This document shows, in pieces, positions 1-9,979 of a stretch of DNA of 64,000 nt; position 1 is the stretch's first letter; the number at the start of each line of letters is the position of its first letter. The notes beneath the pieces were generated by a model. It was given only the letters and a program-made list of their open reading frames with translations, was not told the DNA's origin and did no database searches. Source of the stretch: Bacteroidota bacterium (lineage in GTDB: Bacteria; Bacteroidota; Bacteroidia; Sphingobacteriales; Sphingobacteriaceae). The DNA is taken from the NCBI GenBank assembly GCA_026224775.1, contig JAMFRP010000007.1:149057-213056 (forward strand). The letters are read 5' to 3'. The translations under genes and the position numbers were made by a program.

Positions 1-883
1 GATCCTTATCGCCCCAAATTTGTCGCCACCAATTGATGAGCGCTTCCATTTTGTAGGTATAACTAATGGTTTCGCCTAAATACGCACCACTTTCACCCTG
101 ATACCATAAAAAACCACGTACAGCATAAGGCGCTACAGGTGCTATCATATTCACATAAAGCTTGCCGGGATCGCCATCTACTTTTATATTATTTTGCTTG
201 AAATAAGGAATGGCATCGAATGCTTCAGCAGGCATCCATGGTTCGATCCGGCTGCCACTTATCGCGGAGCAGATGATACCAACAGGAACATGCAAATCAT
301 GGTTCAGGTTCTTCGCGAAGAAATATCCCGCTGCCGAGAAGTTTCGTAATGCTGTGCCTTCGGCAACATCCCAGCCTGAATGGGTGGAATCGGGCATTCT
401 TAAATTGTGTTGGGTAACTAAAAATATCCTGATCTGTGGATTATGTGCCTTGTCGAGTTCGTCAATCGGTGTATTAATGGTAGTGGTATCGGGCCTGCGC
501 ACTTTGCTGTTCTTACGCATTTCGTACGACATGTTGGACTGGCCCGAGCATAACCATACCTCGCCAACCAAAATATTACCAAGTTTGATGGTATTAGTGC
601 CGCTTATTTCCAGTACCTGTGAGGTGGCTGATGCGGCCATTGGATCAAGCATTACTTCCCACTTACCTGAGGCATCAGCAGTGGCTTTTTTAACCTGGTT
701 GTTGAATTTAACTGTAACGTTTTCTCCTACGGTAGCGGTTCCCCAAATGGGTACAGGTTTGTCGCGTTGCAGCACCATTCCATTACCCAATATTTTTGGT
801 ATAACTATAGCCGCGTAAGTATTTGAAGCTATTGCGCTACAGACTATTAAGAAAACGATAACTATGTATTTCCTGAGTAGCAT
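1..883 (-). CDS. Sialate O-acetylesterase-like carbohydrate esterase, C-terminus beyond the window
   Basis: The N-terminal 294 residues of a secreted SGNH-type esterase that probably removes O-acetyl groups from pectic sugars in the periplasm. A signal peptide covers about residues 1-24. A beta-sandwich region follows (KILGNGMVLQR, then PIWGTA), then block I with the nucleophile in GQSNM (Ser116), and WYQGES near residue 262. The Asp/His end of the catalytic triad lies outside the window. The ATG overlaps the stop codon of the upstream propeller gene by one base (TAATG), so the two are probably translationally coupled and this is the last visible gene of PUL operon 1. A complete relative lies at 53089-54543. 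The esterase fold is clear; the exact ester substrate cannot be read from the sequence. Confidence 0.85.
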   Translation of the reverse strand, partial: MLLRKYIVIVFLIVCSAIASNTYAAIVIPKILGNGMVLQRDKPVPIWGTATVGENVTVKFNNQVKKATADASGKWEVMLDPMAASATSQVLEISGTNTIKLGNILVGEVWLCSGQSNMSYEMRKNSKVRRPDTTTINTPIDELDKAHNPQIRIFLVTQHNLRMPDSTHSGWDVAEGTALRNFSAAGYFFAKNLNHDLHVPVGIICSAISGSRIEPWMPAEAFDAIPYFKQNNIKVDGDPGKLYVNMIAPVAPYAVRGFLWYQGESGAYLGETISYTYKMEALINWWRQIWGDKD

Positions 884-2730
884 TAGTAGGTAGATGTTTT
901 AAATGATTTGATATAAAAAGCAGCCGGCGGAGCCGGTTCGCCGGGATTGGGTTGATCATAATCCTGATCTGTTGGCGTATCGGCAGTCGGGAAGCGCCTC
1001 ACATCGCCGGTACGGAAAACCACACGTTCTACGCCAAGTATCGGTGCGAAAAACAGGTTAGTTAACACGTCCTTACCATTCACGTTTACGGTATAAAACC
1101 GGGTATCGGTATTGGCCTTTATCGTGATATGATAAGCCTGGTTAGCCACATATTTCATTATGTTTTTAGAGCGATAACCGGTTTTAGCCCTAAAAACCCC
1201 GGTTGAATCAAAGGTTAAACGCAAGGCAGCATCACCGGCCGCATTTTGAAACTCAATATCCAGCATACCTGTGTTGTTTTGCGCGGGGATGATGGTAAAA
1301 TCAGCTATCAGTTTTTTTGATTCAGGGATTACACGCTCTGCTTTGGCATAATCAAATTTATCCCAGTCTTTAAGTGTTAAACAACGTGTGCCATCGGGTG
1401 CTTTATCAATGCCTACCGGTGCCCATAGTGAGCTGTAGGTATTCCATTTCTCAAGTTCTTTACCGGCAGGCAGGGCATTAAAATTTTCGTCTGCTTGTGC
1501 TGTGGCGATTTCGGTCAACGGAACAGGAATTGATGATACCCAGATATCCTCTTTATTCATGCTGTAGGTAACCCATAGTTTGCCATCGGGTGGTATGCCG
1601 TTACCTTCTTCGATACCACGGGTGTATTGCGGGCCGTATGATTTATAATTGCCACCGTAACGCATGGTTGGTATCTCGCCATTAACCAATAAAAGATTGG
1701 TGTAATTTAACCCATCCTGACTAACCGAAGCCGCCAGTGGCCAGCGAAATTCCGACGGATTGTAAACTGTAACGTATTTACCATCGGAAGTACGTTGCCC
1801 CCATATTTTTGCGTTGCTGGTTACAAACCTTGGTGCGCGACTTGCATTGGCTGGCCATGTTTTACCATTATCAGTACTGATAGCGGTTAAGGCATATTTC
1901 CATAATCCTACCACTCTGCCATCGGGCAAATGATAAAAATTGAATGCTTTATAATCTTTGTGAAGCGGAATTAAAGGATCGCCACGATCTGTTTCTTCTT
2001 GCCATTGCATCATCATTAGGGGGGTCGCCATCAACTCATCACATGCCTGTACAAATTCTTTATCCTTGCTTGTTTTGTAGAAAGGGTATGACGTATTACT
2101 TTCGTTCCATTTTGGGTTATAATGGATAAAGTAGATCGGGCCAAATTTCCCGTTTGGATAAACCTCACGTACTACCCTGCCTATACCTTTCCCATCGTTA
2201 GGATCATCGTGCGCATCTAAACATATCCCGTAAAAGCCAAGCACTAACAAACGTTTTGATTTGGCGGTGTAAAAGCCCATGCGCTGGTGCATAACCGCAT
2301 ATAAATCTTTAGCAACTCCTGCGTGTCCTTCTTTTGTGGTGCCATCAGGTATTTTGTATTGGGGGAAAATAACTGTTGGTTTTGACCAGGTTGCACCGTC
2401 TTTGGAGGTGATAAGCAATGTTTGACCGGGGGGAACGCTCTCGCCTATCTTATCACTTAAATATTCTACATAAAAAGTATTATTCCAGTATGCCAGCATG
2501 GGCTGGTGGTTGTAGGTAAAACCAAAGCCGTCGGCTTGCTCGGGGTGTTCCCGATTTGCGCGGAATATTTGCATACTATGCACACCTATTACGGGTGTGA
2601 GCCTGCCGTTGTGATAGTCGACACTGGCAACGGTGTTCCCGGTATATCTAACGGTGTCCTGCGCGGAAACATTGAGGCTAAATCCGGCAATTGCGATCAG
2701 AATAATATATATTTTAACTTTCAGCATCAT
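883..2730 (-). CDS. Sialidase-like (BNR-type) beta-propeller glycosidase with C-terminal jelly-roll module
   Basis: A 615-residue secreted protein. Its signal peptide is cut after VSA (residue 23). Residues about 30-410 contain repeated blade-like strands with Trp/Asp turns such as TSKDGATWSKP and STDNGKTWPA, typical of sialidase-type propellers. Residues about 415-615 look like a concanavalin-A or LamG-type beta-sandwich. Homologues in Bacteroidota are usually annotated exo-alpha-sialidase, but nothing here shows sialic acid as substrate, and the PUL context suggests a pectic sugar or Kdo/Dha-like acid instead. It lies between the GH43-like lipoprotein gene (6 bases upstream) and the esterase gene (overlapping by one base). 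The fold call is reasonable; the activity is unknown. A propeller glycosidase such as a GH145-like rhamnosidase is a possibility I could not confirm. Confidence 0.6.
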   Translation of the reverse strand: MMLKVKIYIILIAIAGFSLNVSAQDTVRYTGNTVASVDYHNGRLTPVIGVHSMQIFRANREHPEQADGFGFTYNHQPMLAYWNNTFYVEYLSDKIGESVPPGQTLLITSKDGATWSKPTVIFPQYKIPDGTTKEGHAGVAKDLYAVMHQRMGFYTAKSKRLLVLGFYGICLDAHDDPNDGKGIGRVVREVYPNGKFGPIYFIHYNPKWNESNTSYPFYKTSKDKEFVQACDELMATPLMMMQWQEETDRGDPLIPLHKDYKAFNFYHLPDGRVVGLWKYALTAISTDNGKTWPANASRAPRFVTSNAKIWGQRTSDGKYVTVYNPSEFRWPLAASVSQDGLNYTNLLLVNGEIPTMRYGGNYKSYGPQYTRGIEEGNGIPPDGKLWVTYSMNKEDIWVSSIPVPLTEIATAQADENFNALPAGKELEKWNTYSSLWAPVGIDKAPDGTRCLTLKDWDKFDYAKAERVIPESKKLIADFTIIPAQNNTGMLDIEFQNAAGDAALRLTFDSTGVFRAKTGYRSKNIMKYVANQAYHITIKANTDTRFYTVNVNGKDVLTNLFFAPILGVERVVFRTGDVRRFPTADTPTDQDYDQPNPGEPAPPAAFYIKSFKTSTY

Positions 2731-2736
2731 ATTATA

Positions 2737-3675
2737 TTAATTAGCCGTTGATGCGGCTGCTAACTTTAAGTTTTTAAGCGTCTTATAGCTTACTTTAAAA
2801 ATTGTTCCGTGTTTGTGCCCCTGAGGCACGCTAACAGAATCTGCTATATTGGTGAATGTTTTAAAATCGGTTGTACGCATACAACCAAATTTTTTGAGGC
2901 GGTATGAGTCGTAGTAAATTAACCAATCTTTGCCTGCTTTTGTTATTGTTGGGCCTTCGGAGTACATCTCGGTAAACCGTTTGGAATAGTTTGTATAAGG
3001 CCCAAGCGGATTATTGCTAAATGCAACTAAAATATTGCGGTTTGGCCTCGTATTATCTTTCATTACCAAAACATATTTTCCTTCGGCGATCTTTACGATT
3101 TCAGGATCTATCACACTAAAACCGGGATCAAGAAATAGCTTCGCGGGTGTAAAGGTTTTAAAGTCTTTAGTGACGGTGTAATACAGGCGGTGATTATTAT
3201 TCTCATCCTCCTCGCCTTTGGCAAAACGGAATGGTACTGTTGATGCCCAGGTAATTATAAACTGATTTTTGGTATCATCATAAAACAACTCCGGTGCCCA
3301 TGCATTAACAGCAGTTGGTTCATCGGCCATTACATTCAAGTGTTGTTCCGCCGACCAATGGATCAGGTCGGAAGATTCGGCATAGCCAATACCTGTATCG
3401 TTTTTCCATCCGGTTGTCCAAACTAAGTGATAAATACCGTCGGGGCCTTGCTCTATTGAGGGGTCTCGAATGATCTTAGCATCCCCTACTTCAGGTTTTA
3501 TGAAGATATGGTTAAGATCCGTCCAGTGATAGGCATCGTGGCTGTATAATAATCTTAACCCGGCGCTTGCAGGCTCGTTGAAGGATGTAAAAAGGTATAC
3601 ATCTTTTTTGCTTTTACAGGAAAACAATAGCATCCCTGCTAACACAAAAAGGTATATTTTTTTAGATCCCCACAT
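2737..3675 (-). CDS. GH43-like five-bladed propeller lipoprotein (arabinosidase/galactosidase type)
   Basis: A 312-residue predicted outer-membrane or periplasmic lipoprotein with a lipobox ending LLFSC (Cys20). The GH43 clan-F catalytic triad is visible: Asp71 in IIRDPS as base, Asp190 in SVIDPE as the pKa-modulating residue, and Glu240 in YSEGPT as the proposed general acid. Blade repeats such as SSDLIHWS and TKDFKTFT support the five-bladed propeller. It is short for the family and carries no accessory C-terminal domain. Likely activity is removal of L-arabinofuranose or beta-galactose from pectic side chains, but GH43 specificity varies by subfamily and is not assigned here. It sits in PUL operon 1, 17 bases after the GH140-like gene. 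Confidence 0.8.
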   Translation of the reverse strand: MWGSKKIYLFVLAGMLLFSCKSKKDVYLFTSFNEPASAGLRLLYSHDAYHWTDLNHIFIKPEVGDAKIIRDPSIEQGPDGIYHLVWTTGWKNDTGIGYAESSDLIHWSAEQHLNVMADEPTAVNAWAPELFYDDTKNQFIITWASTVPFRFAKGEEDENNNHRLYYTVTKDFKTFTPAKLFLDPGFSVIDPEIVKIAEGKYVLVMKDNTRPNRNILVAFSNNPLGPYTNYSKRFTEMYSEGPTITKAGKDWLIYYDSYRLKKFGCMRTTDFKTFTNIADSVSVPQGHKHGTIFKVSYKTLKNLKLAAASTAN

Positions 3676-3692
3676 AACTATTAAGTACGATT

Positions 3693-5066
3693 TTATATAG
3701 CATCAAGTATCAATACCCAGTCGTTACCATTTGCAGGTTGGCCGGGAGGATTGAACTTCGCTGTTTTTAATTTATTAAAAATGCCGATAACCGAGGTTTC
3801 TCCATTACGCGGATTATACCACGATGCCTTGATTTTTTTACCCGGCAATTGCCCGGTATTTATATCCATATTACGGCCGGTGTAGGTATAGATGAAAGCA
3901 TAATCTTTACCTCTGGTAGCTATCAATCTGTTATATCGTTGACCTTGATTAGCCGCTATTAATGATTGTGCAGGTACACGCTCAAAATAAGGGCGTGAGA
4001 GCATCAGTTTTTCCAGATACACCATTTGCTGTGCGCCGGGATCGTTAATGGATTTATACCAGTAGTCCTTTGATCCATAAGCGCTGCCTTTATCTTTTGG
4101 GTTATGCATTTGCATTACATCGTTATTACCATAAGTATAACCTGCCGCCCCTGCAAAAACCGACCAGTAACCGTAGCGCCTTACGTCAGCATCCGTCCAG
4201 CGTGGCAAGTTTATATCATGTAAGCCGTAAGGTATTTTTTCGTATGATGGTTCGGCATCCAATGTGGGTTTAATTGGTATTTTGTTGTAGTCGTTTTGAA
4301 TATAGCGCCAATTATCCTCACCATAGTGAAGATCATTTTTTGATGTATCCTGACTATAATTTCTGTGGCCGGATTGGATGCTGTTAAAGCTTAACCAAGG
4401 CTCGTTATGAAACCAGATTGATGATTCTGTTCTACCACGAGGATGGAAAGTGATCAAATGATCCGGATCAATAGCATGGATGGTATTGCCGATGGTATTC
4501 CAAACTTTTATGGAATCGCTGCCTGGTATATCGCCCCCATTCATCCAAATCACGTTACTGTATGATTTATAACGATTGGCCAGAAATGTCGCGTATGTTT
4601 TAGCCTGATTTTGGTTGATATGCGCTGATTTTACCACCGAACCCCAAACCGGAACTAAAGCAATGTAGATACCTTTCTCTTCGGCCTTCTTTAATACCCA
4701 GTCTATGTTGTTCCAGTAGTTATTGGGATAGTTTGCATCAGCGATTTTAGGATTGGTGATATTCCTATTGTTTAGGGCTGAATCTCCATAAAAATCCGTT
4801 TCAGACAAGCTATGTAAAACCATTACCTGTATTACATTGAACCCTTGTTTACGGCGGGTCTCCAGATATTTCTCAGCATCCTCTCGGTTTAGCTTGGAGA
4901 ACAAAAGCCACCCCGTATCGCCCATCCAAAAGAAAGGTTTATCATCAGCCTGAAAAAAACGATGATTGGCCGATACTTTCAATTCGGGCAATACTTCGAC
5001 TTGCTGGCTTTTTATGGAAAAAAGCACACCAGAAATAAGACCTACAAGAACAATATTTTTAAACAT
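3693..5066 (-). CDS. GH140-like (DUF4038) glycosidase, candidate apiosidase of RG-II
   Basis: A 457-residue secreted enzyme. I chose the ATG at 5066, five bases after the upstream stop, because the longer frame to 5090 begins with GTG inside the upstream gene and spoils the signal peptide (MFKNIVLVG onward). Residues about 30-355 match the DUF4038 TIM barrel, with FFWMGDTGWLLF near the N-terminus. The conserved acid pair is seen as Asp179 in MNGGDIPG and Glu272 in LDAEPSYE, equivalent to the acid/base and nucleophile proposed for GH140. The last ~90 residues resemble the collagen-binding-like beta-sandwich that accompanies this family. The characterised GH140 enzyme of Bacteroides thetaiotaomicron cleaves the D-apiose linkage to the homogalacturonan backbone in RG-II, so this gene is the strongest single pointer to RG-II in the window. 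Confidence 0.75.
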   Translation of the reverse strand: MFKNIVLVGLISGVLFSIKSQQVEVLPELKVSANHRFFQADDKPFFWMGDTGWLLFSKLNREDAEKYLETRRKQGFNVIQVMVLHSLSETDFYGDSALNNRNITNPKIADANYPNNYWNNIDWVLKKAEEKGIYIALVPVWGSVVKSAHINQNQAKTYATFLANRYKSYSNVIWMNGGDIPGSDSIKVWNTIGNTIHAIDPDHLITFHPRGRTESSIWFHNEPWLSFNSIQSGHRNYSQDTSKNDLHYGEDNWRYIQNDYNKIPIKPTLDAEPSYEKIPYGLHDINLPRWTDADVRRYGYWSVFAGAAGYTYGNNDVMQMHNPKDKGSAYGSKDYWYKSINDPGAQQMVYLEKLMLSRPYFERVPAQSLIAANQGQRYNRLIATRGKDYAFIYTYTGRNMDINTGQLPGKKIKASWYNPRNGETSVIGIFNKLKTAKFNPPGQPANGNDWVLILDAI

Positions 5067-5071
5067 ATTAC

Positions 5072-8000
5072 TTAAATACGGACAAGCCACAAAATAGCTT
5101 CTCCCGTTCCGGGATTTTTAATTTCGGTATTGCTACCACCTTTTACCTGCTGCTCATCCGGCAAAACCTCCCCTGTTTTTGGGTTGATCCATTTTGCTTT
5201 ATAAGTTGCGTTTGCAGCCAGATCAAGATGAATACTATTGGTATTGCTGTAAACGATATAACCTTTTGCTACATTACCCAAGGCCCATTGATCTTTCGGG
5301 CTACCCGGCAGATCTACGCTTTGCATTGCAGATGCAGCGGTTAAAAATTGTTTGTCTGTTGTGGCAGGCAATGCAGGCAATGACCCTCCTGCGATGAAGA
5401 CCGCCCAACCGAAATGGTCATAAGCATCAGCTGAATATAAAACTGCTTTAGCCGGATATTTCTCTTTGTACTCATGCACCGCGTGATAGACATCTTCAAA
5501 GGTTGGCGCTTTAGGTTTGTAAATGCGTTCTTGCTGGCGCGGTGCCAGGCTTTGGCCACCCTGTGGAGCGTAAAGTTTTCCATTACCCTCATAATACCAG
5601 TAACGTATATCGATAGCATCAATAACTGAAGCTTTTGCGGGATCGGCAAGGATAGCATCCTGAACATCTTTTGTTGCCCCAAGGCAGATGATCTCTTTCT
5701 TTTTATGGGTTAGTTCCCATTGTTTAACCGTTTCAACCCAAAACTGCATAAAATGTAGTGGCCCGGTAAACTCAGCGCTTATGGATTGGATAACCCCGTT
5801 GTTATCAGCAAAGTTGTCCATACATTTATTAATGTAGGCTATTAACAGTTTACGCCTTGTCGGTTCGGTTTCATCATAAAACTGTTCAGCCATAAACTGG
5901 CGTTTGTCGCCTGCATAATTAACCGGCTCAGGGAAACCTGTACTGTTGATGTTATTGGCTGTGCGCCACGGGAAATCAGCATAATGTGCACCTGCTTCAA
6001 TAATATTGTGCTGGAAGAAATTGTTATGGAAAAGTACTAAGCCTTTTTCATCAGCAATATTGGCAAACTGTTTAAGCCTGCTCCAGTACCAGGTATTGTA
6101 TTTAGTAAGATCGTATTTGCTTAAACCATCCCAGGCCTGTTCTTTACCGCTCCGCTGGAAAGGAAGCTCATAAAACGGAGGCCATACGTCACCATCCATT
6201 CGGCGGATGCGTTCATGATCATCACGGCGGCGCTCGTACCATAAGCCGTAGTTATGCTCAAGCACGATGATATTATCTTTTTGCATCCAGGCGGCTACAT
6301 CGTCCAGATTGTCGGTTAAACCGGTTCCTGTTCTACCGGGTACCCAGCGGGTAATATCGGGTTTAGCAGTTGATTTTAAGTAGTCTGGTTTAACGTTTCC
6401 ATTCCACCATGGTGCTTCAAAATGCTTGCCCTCAAGTATAGTGTTGCCGCGGACTAGCCAGCCGTTGGTGATACTCATTTTAGGTGCAAGAGCATTGGCT
6501 GCGGGCTGCTTATAGCCTATAACATCTATATTTTTAGCTCCTGTTGCAGAGATACTAATAGGATTTCTTTTTGGTGCCTGGTCAACCCAATCACCTATCG
6601 TAGTAGCGGGTTTGCGGGCAGCAGCCAGTAGTGCAGCGGCCTCGGCAACTGTTGGGCTGCTTGATGGTTCAGTTTCTATACGTAATATGCCGGCTTGCTG
6701 GCTAACATCTTTGTTTAAGCGATCAGCCAATTGCGCGTAATAAAAGCTGCGTGGGCTGAGTATCTCGTTTGATGCCTGCCAGTAACCATCACCACCAAAT
6801 TGTGCCCATGTACCGAAGGCCCAATTTTGGGCAGTCGGTGGTTGATAGCAGTCTACATGTGCAGCGCTGCAATTCCATAGTAAGCTGTTGGCAATGTTCC
6901 AGCCTGCGCCTTGCTCATCCTGCCCTTTATTCATATAGCTTAATGGCTCGCCATCAATATTTGCAATATCAAACAAAACACCTGATGACCAGCTATCTAT
7001 ACCGCCGCTGTAGCCTAAAGATTGCCATGCGCTACATTGCACAAAAGCAGTAGGCCCGGGAGTACAATAACCGGTAGCAAAATCATGTATGCCATTTACA
7101 GAGTAAAGGCGCTGAAAAAGTGTTTGGCCTCCGGTTGTCCAGAAGGTATAGCGGCGCTGCCCGCCGATCTCAGATATTGGCGACAGCGATTTACAATCTT
7201 CAACAGTAACGCGGTTAGCTGTTTCCTGTACAAAAACAGCTGAACCCGCGAAATGCTCAAAAATCACCTGGCGAACCCAGGCATCTGAAACATTTTCCAT
7301 TGTGATGGCCATCCAACGATGGGCTTCATCTTTAGGGTTGCTTACATCATAAGTTGATTGTAAACGAATATTTTCAATGCCGACCCGGTCAATTCTGCCT
7401 GGCCAGTCATATTTTGCTATCAGACCACCTCCATAGGCGCTATCTAAAGCTGTAGTAATGGGCGCATCAATGGTAACAGTATTACCATTAATGGATGTTA
7501 TTTTTCTATCCCAGTAAATATCACGCTCACCGGGTTTCCATGCTAAAGCGGTTAAATCGCCGCCGAAGTGATCTGTACCTAACGCATTGATCCAGGCTTG
7601 TGTACTTGGCCTGTGTATCACGATCATATCACCCGCTTTTAGGCTTTCGGCATTTGCTACGTTAAATTTAAATGCATTTACAGGCACATAACCGTCTGTA
7701 ATTTTAATTTCTTTTGATTTCTTTCTATCGTTTTTACCGGCTACCTGTATTAAGGTTGCGCGGTCTTTTCCGGCACCGAGCAATATAGTACCGTCATTAC
7801 CCATACCGCTACCGCGAAGTACGACGCCTGATGCATTTATTTTTAAGCTTCCGTAAACTTCATAAACACCTTTATTCAATAATACCGCGCCGCGAAAACC
7901 ATTTGCATCTGCAGGTAAAGAAGCCACATAATCTAATGCTGATTGGATACGTAAAGTGGCATCGCCCTTTTTAATTGGAACTACTACCTGTACCGGCACG

Positions 8001-8227
8001 AAAGGAATAGGCTGATTAGAAGCCATATAGCCGCAATACGAAAAATCGGGTATACGATCGCCATTAACATCTGCCTTATAAACCAGTTTACCGTCCTTTG
8101 AGACGGTAACCGGTGCTTGTTCTTTTTGCGATTTCTTGTTTTTTTGCGCCATTGCGGGGGAACAAAATGTTCCCCCGATCAATAGCGACATCAATAAACC
8201 GACTGTACTATCTTTTAAAATTCTCAT
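5072..8227 (-). CDS. Large secreted right-handed beta-helix protein (pectate-lyase-like) with uncharacterised C-terminal half
   Basis: A 1051-residue protein with a signal peptide ending PAMA (residue ~27) followed by a Lys-rich linker. Residues about 75-500 have the repetitive short-strand pattern of a parallel beta-helix (for example LLNKGVYEVYGSLKI, IENIRLQSTY, VTVEDCKS), as in GH28, PL and GH55-type proteins. Residues about 560-1051 form a second region with many Trp and acidic residues (NIIVLEHNYGLWYERRRDDH, SAEFTGPLHFMQFW) that looks like a TIM-barrel-like glycosidase domain followed by a short beta domain ending at the C-terminus; I recall such proteins labelled DUF6298. No reaction can be assigned. 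It lies between PL1 (16 bases upstream) and GH140 (5 bases downstream) and is probably a backbone or branch-point enzyme acting on pectin. Confidence 0.6.
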   Translation of the reverse strand: MRILKDSTVGLLMSLLIGGTFCSPAMAQKNKKSQKEQAPVTVSKDGKLVYKADVNGDRIPDFSYCGYMASNQPIPFVPVQVVVPIKKGDATLRIQSALDYVASLPADANGFRGAVLLNKGVYEVYGSLKINASGVVLRGSGMGNDGTILLGAGKDRATLIQVAGKNDRKKSKEIKITDGYVPVNAFKFNVANAESLKAGDMIVIHRPSTQAWINALGTDHFGGDLTALAWKPGERDIYWDRKITSINGNTVTIDAPITTALDSAYGGGLIAKYDWPGRIDRVGIENIRLQSTYDVSNPKDEAHRWMAITMENVSDAWVRQVIFEHFAGSAVFVQETANRVTVEDCKSLSPISEIGGQRRYTFWTTGGQTLFQRLYSVNGIHDFATGYCTPGPTAFVQCSAWQSLGYSGGIDSWSSGVLFDIANIDGEPLSYMNKGQDEQGAGWNIANSLLWNCSAAHVDCYQPPTAQNWAFGTWAQFGGDGYWQASNEILSPRSFYYAQLADRLNKDVSQQAGILRIETEPSSSPTVAEAAALLAAARKPATTIGDWVDQAPKRNPISISATGAKNIDVIGYKQPAANALAPKMSITNGWLVRGNTILEGKHFEAPWWNGNVKPDYLKSTAKPDITRWVPGRTGTGLTDNLDDVAAWMQKDNIIVLEHNYGLWYERRRDDHERIRRMDGDVWPPFYELPFQRSGKEQAWDGLSKYDLTKYNTWYWSRLKQFANIADEKGLVLFHNNFFQHNIIEAGAHYADFPWRTANNINSTGFPEPVNYAGDKRQFMAEQFYDETEPTRRKLLIAYINKCMDNFADNNGVIQSISAEFTGPLHFMQFWVETVKQWELTHKKKEIICLGATKDVQDAILADPAKASVIDAIDIRYWYYEGNGKLYAPQGGQSLAPRQQERIYKPKAPTFEDVYHAVHEYKEKYPAKAVLYSADAYDHFGWAVFIAGGSLPALPATTDKQFLTAASAMQSVDLPGSPKDQWALGNVAKGYIVYSNTNSIHLDLAANATYKAKWINPKTGEVLPDEQQVKGGSNTEIKNPGTGEAILWLVRI

Positions 8228-8243
8228 TTTTTAACTAACGGAA

Positions 8244-9914
8244 TTAATTCAATTTACCTGAACCTGGCATAGGGTGCTCTGCACGGTCGGCCACTGTATT
8301 CAAATATACTTCGATATTGCTATAACCTCCGCCATTTTTAGCAGGCTTGGCTGCATCACTTGCATCGTGTGGATTTAAACCATGCGCGATTTCCCATGAA
8401 TCAGGAATACCGTCGTTATCACTATCCTTGTAAGGAGTTCCTTTGTACTCCGGATAGCCTCCTACTTGCCAAGGCGCTGTTATAATACCTAACTTATAAG
8501 AGTCCTTCGTTAATTTTCTTACTTTGAACTGGAAATCAGTATCGGTTTTCATTTCTTTATAAGCGATTTTACCTGTTCTTACCTGTTCTGCAATACGTAA
8601 ATCAACTGCATCGCGGTGTGGTAAGGTTGCACCGGCGTTGTTAACCACAAATTTGTAAGCATCCTCTGCCGACATGATAGTTACCGGCGCCATTGGGAAC
8701 GGCTCATCAGATTTCATGTAGTCTTTATATTTACCTGCATCAGGTAATTCTTTACCACCGTCTTCTTCAACTTGTATACCACCTTTCCACGGATCTTTAG
8801 TGATTTCAGGATAACCTTCCATTATATTACCGCTGGCATATACACGGCCAAAGAATTTTTCTTTAAGCTTGCTCCTGCCTGATTCCGGTTTTAATATACG
8901 ATGACCTACCGGTTCATCTTTAGGCGTTACCGGACCTGGTTTGAAATAATTGTTGATGATATTAAAGTTGGTAGTGTAATCGCCACCATCCATTGAGCGG
9001 TGGTGCCAGTTAAATACTACGTTATTTACAAACGTATAAATACCATTCCATCCTACAGATGGGTTACGGCCTGTATTATCAGCCCACATATTGCGGAGCA
9101 GGGTGCTGTTTTCGCCACCTGTTGTACTACCAAAGGAGTGATTCCAGTAATCCAAAGCTTCGGCATAGATACAGTTTTGTACAGTGATATTAACTGTACC
9201 CAATTTTTCATCTGTCATACCAGGTGCTGGACTATAAATGTGGCGGTACATTGAAAAATTCTCATCCAAACCCCAACTTGTAGAAGTATGATCTACGATG
9301 ATATTTCCAACAGGATCACCACCAAGAGCGTCATCACGACGACCAACATTGGTTTCACCTCTTCTGAAACGCATGTAACGGATGATCACATCATGTGTAT
9401 TTACCCAAAATGATTCGCCGGCCACACACACACCGTCGCCGGGAGCTGTTTGACCTTCTATAGTGATGTAAGGAGCCCTTACTATGATAGGCGATTTAAT
9501 ATGGATAATACCAGCTACGTTGAATACGATGATACGCGCACCACCTTGTTCACAAGCCCAGCGTAAAGTACCCGGACCATTATCAGCAAGGCTGGTTACT
9601 ACGTAAACTTTACCACCGCGACCACCAAACGTAAATTTACCACCACCTTCGGCACCGGGAAATGCAGGTATTTTTGCTTGCGGCAAATCCGTTGGCCTTG
9701 CTGCCCATGGCACATACGGCTTTCCTTTTCTCTCCTCTGCCCGCACTATCGGTAATGCCACTGCCCACGCCGAATCGGAATGGCGCATTGCTTTGGCCAT
9801 CATTGAATCACTCTCAGCCTGAACGTTTTTGGGAACGTGAGGGTATTGAGCAAATGCACAATTGGCCAAACCCATCATCGCCGCCAACAAAAATAAACCT
9901 GTCTTCTTTTTCAT
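8244..9914 (-). CDS. PL1-type pectate lyase with calcium-binding C-terminal tail (copy 1)
   Basis: A 556-residue secreted lyase predicted to cut de-esterified homogalacturonan by beta-elimination. The signal peptide ends CAFAQ (residue ~23). The PL1 beta-helix begins near IPAFPGAEGGG and carries GARIIVFNVAG, ITIEGQTAPGDG, RRDDALGG and NIIVDHTSTSWG, the family's typical ladder. Residues about 500-530 contain a thrombospondin-3/dockerin-like Asp-rich loop (DSDNDGIPDSWE) that likely binds calcium. It is the first enzyme after SusCD in operon 1. A close paralogue, similar over the whole length, lies at 36448-38100 on the other strand at the far edge of the PUL. Confidence 0.88.
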   Translation of the reverse strand: MKKKTGLFLLAAMMGLANCAFAQYPHVPKNVQAESDSMMAKAMRHSDSAWAVALPIVRAEERKGKPYVPWAARPTDLPQAKIPAFPGAEGGGKFTFGGRGGKVYVVTSLADNGPGTLRWACEQGGARIIVFNVAGIIHIKSPIIVRAPYITIEGQTAPGDGVCVAGESFWVNTHDVIIRYMRFRRGETNVGRRDDALGGDPVGNIIVDHTSTSWGLDENFSMYRHIYSPAPGMTDEKLGTVNITVQNCIYAEALDYWNHSFGSTTGGENSTLLRNMWADNTGRNPSVGWNGIYTFVNNVVFNWHHRSMDGGDYTTNFNIINNYFKPGPVTPKDEPVGHRILKPESGRSKLKEKFFGRVYASGNIMEGYPEITKDPWKGGIQVEEDGGKELPDAGKYKDYMKSDEPFPMAPVTIMSAEDAYKFVVNNAGATLPHRDAVDLRIAEQVRTGKIAYKEMKTDTDFQFKVRKLTKDSYKLGIITAPWQVGGYPEYKGTPYKDSDNDGIPDSWEIAHGLNPHDASDAAKPAKNGGGYSNIEVYLNTVADRAEHPMPGSGKLN

Positions 9915-9979
9915 AATTAATTGTATGTAATCGTATTAAATCAAGGAACAGGTTATGCATCTGCTCCTTGATGTTGTTG

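Noticed and set aside
210..818. A 202-residue plus-strand open frame in the first kilobase
   Set aside because: It is antisense to the esterase gene, whose minus-strand frame has a signal peptide and GQSNM and WYQGES motifs.
883..2730. True sialidase acting on sialic acid
   Set aside because: Only the propeller fold can be supported. The RIP/Asp-box pattern and active-site Arg triad of GH33 were not clear, and there are no sialic-acid catabolic genes nearby.
5067..5090. Longer N-terminus for the GH140-like gene
   Set aside because: It begins with GTG within the upstream gene and would spoil the signal peptide; ATG at 5066 follows the upstream stop.
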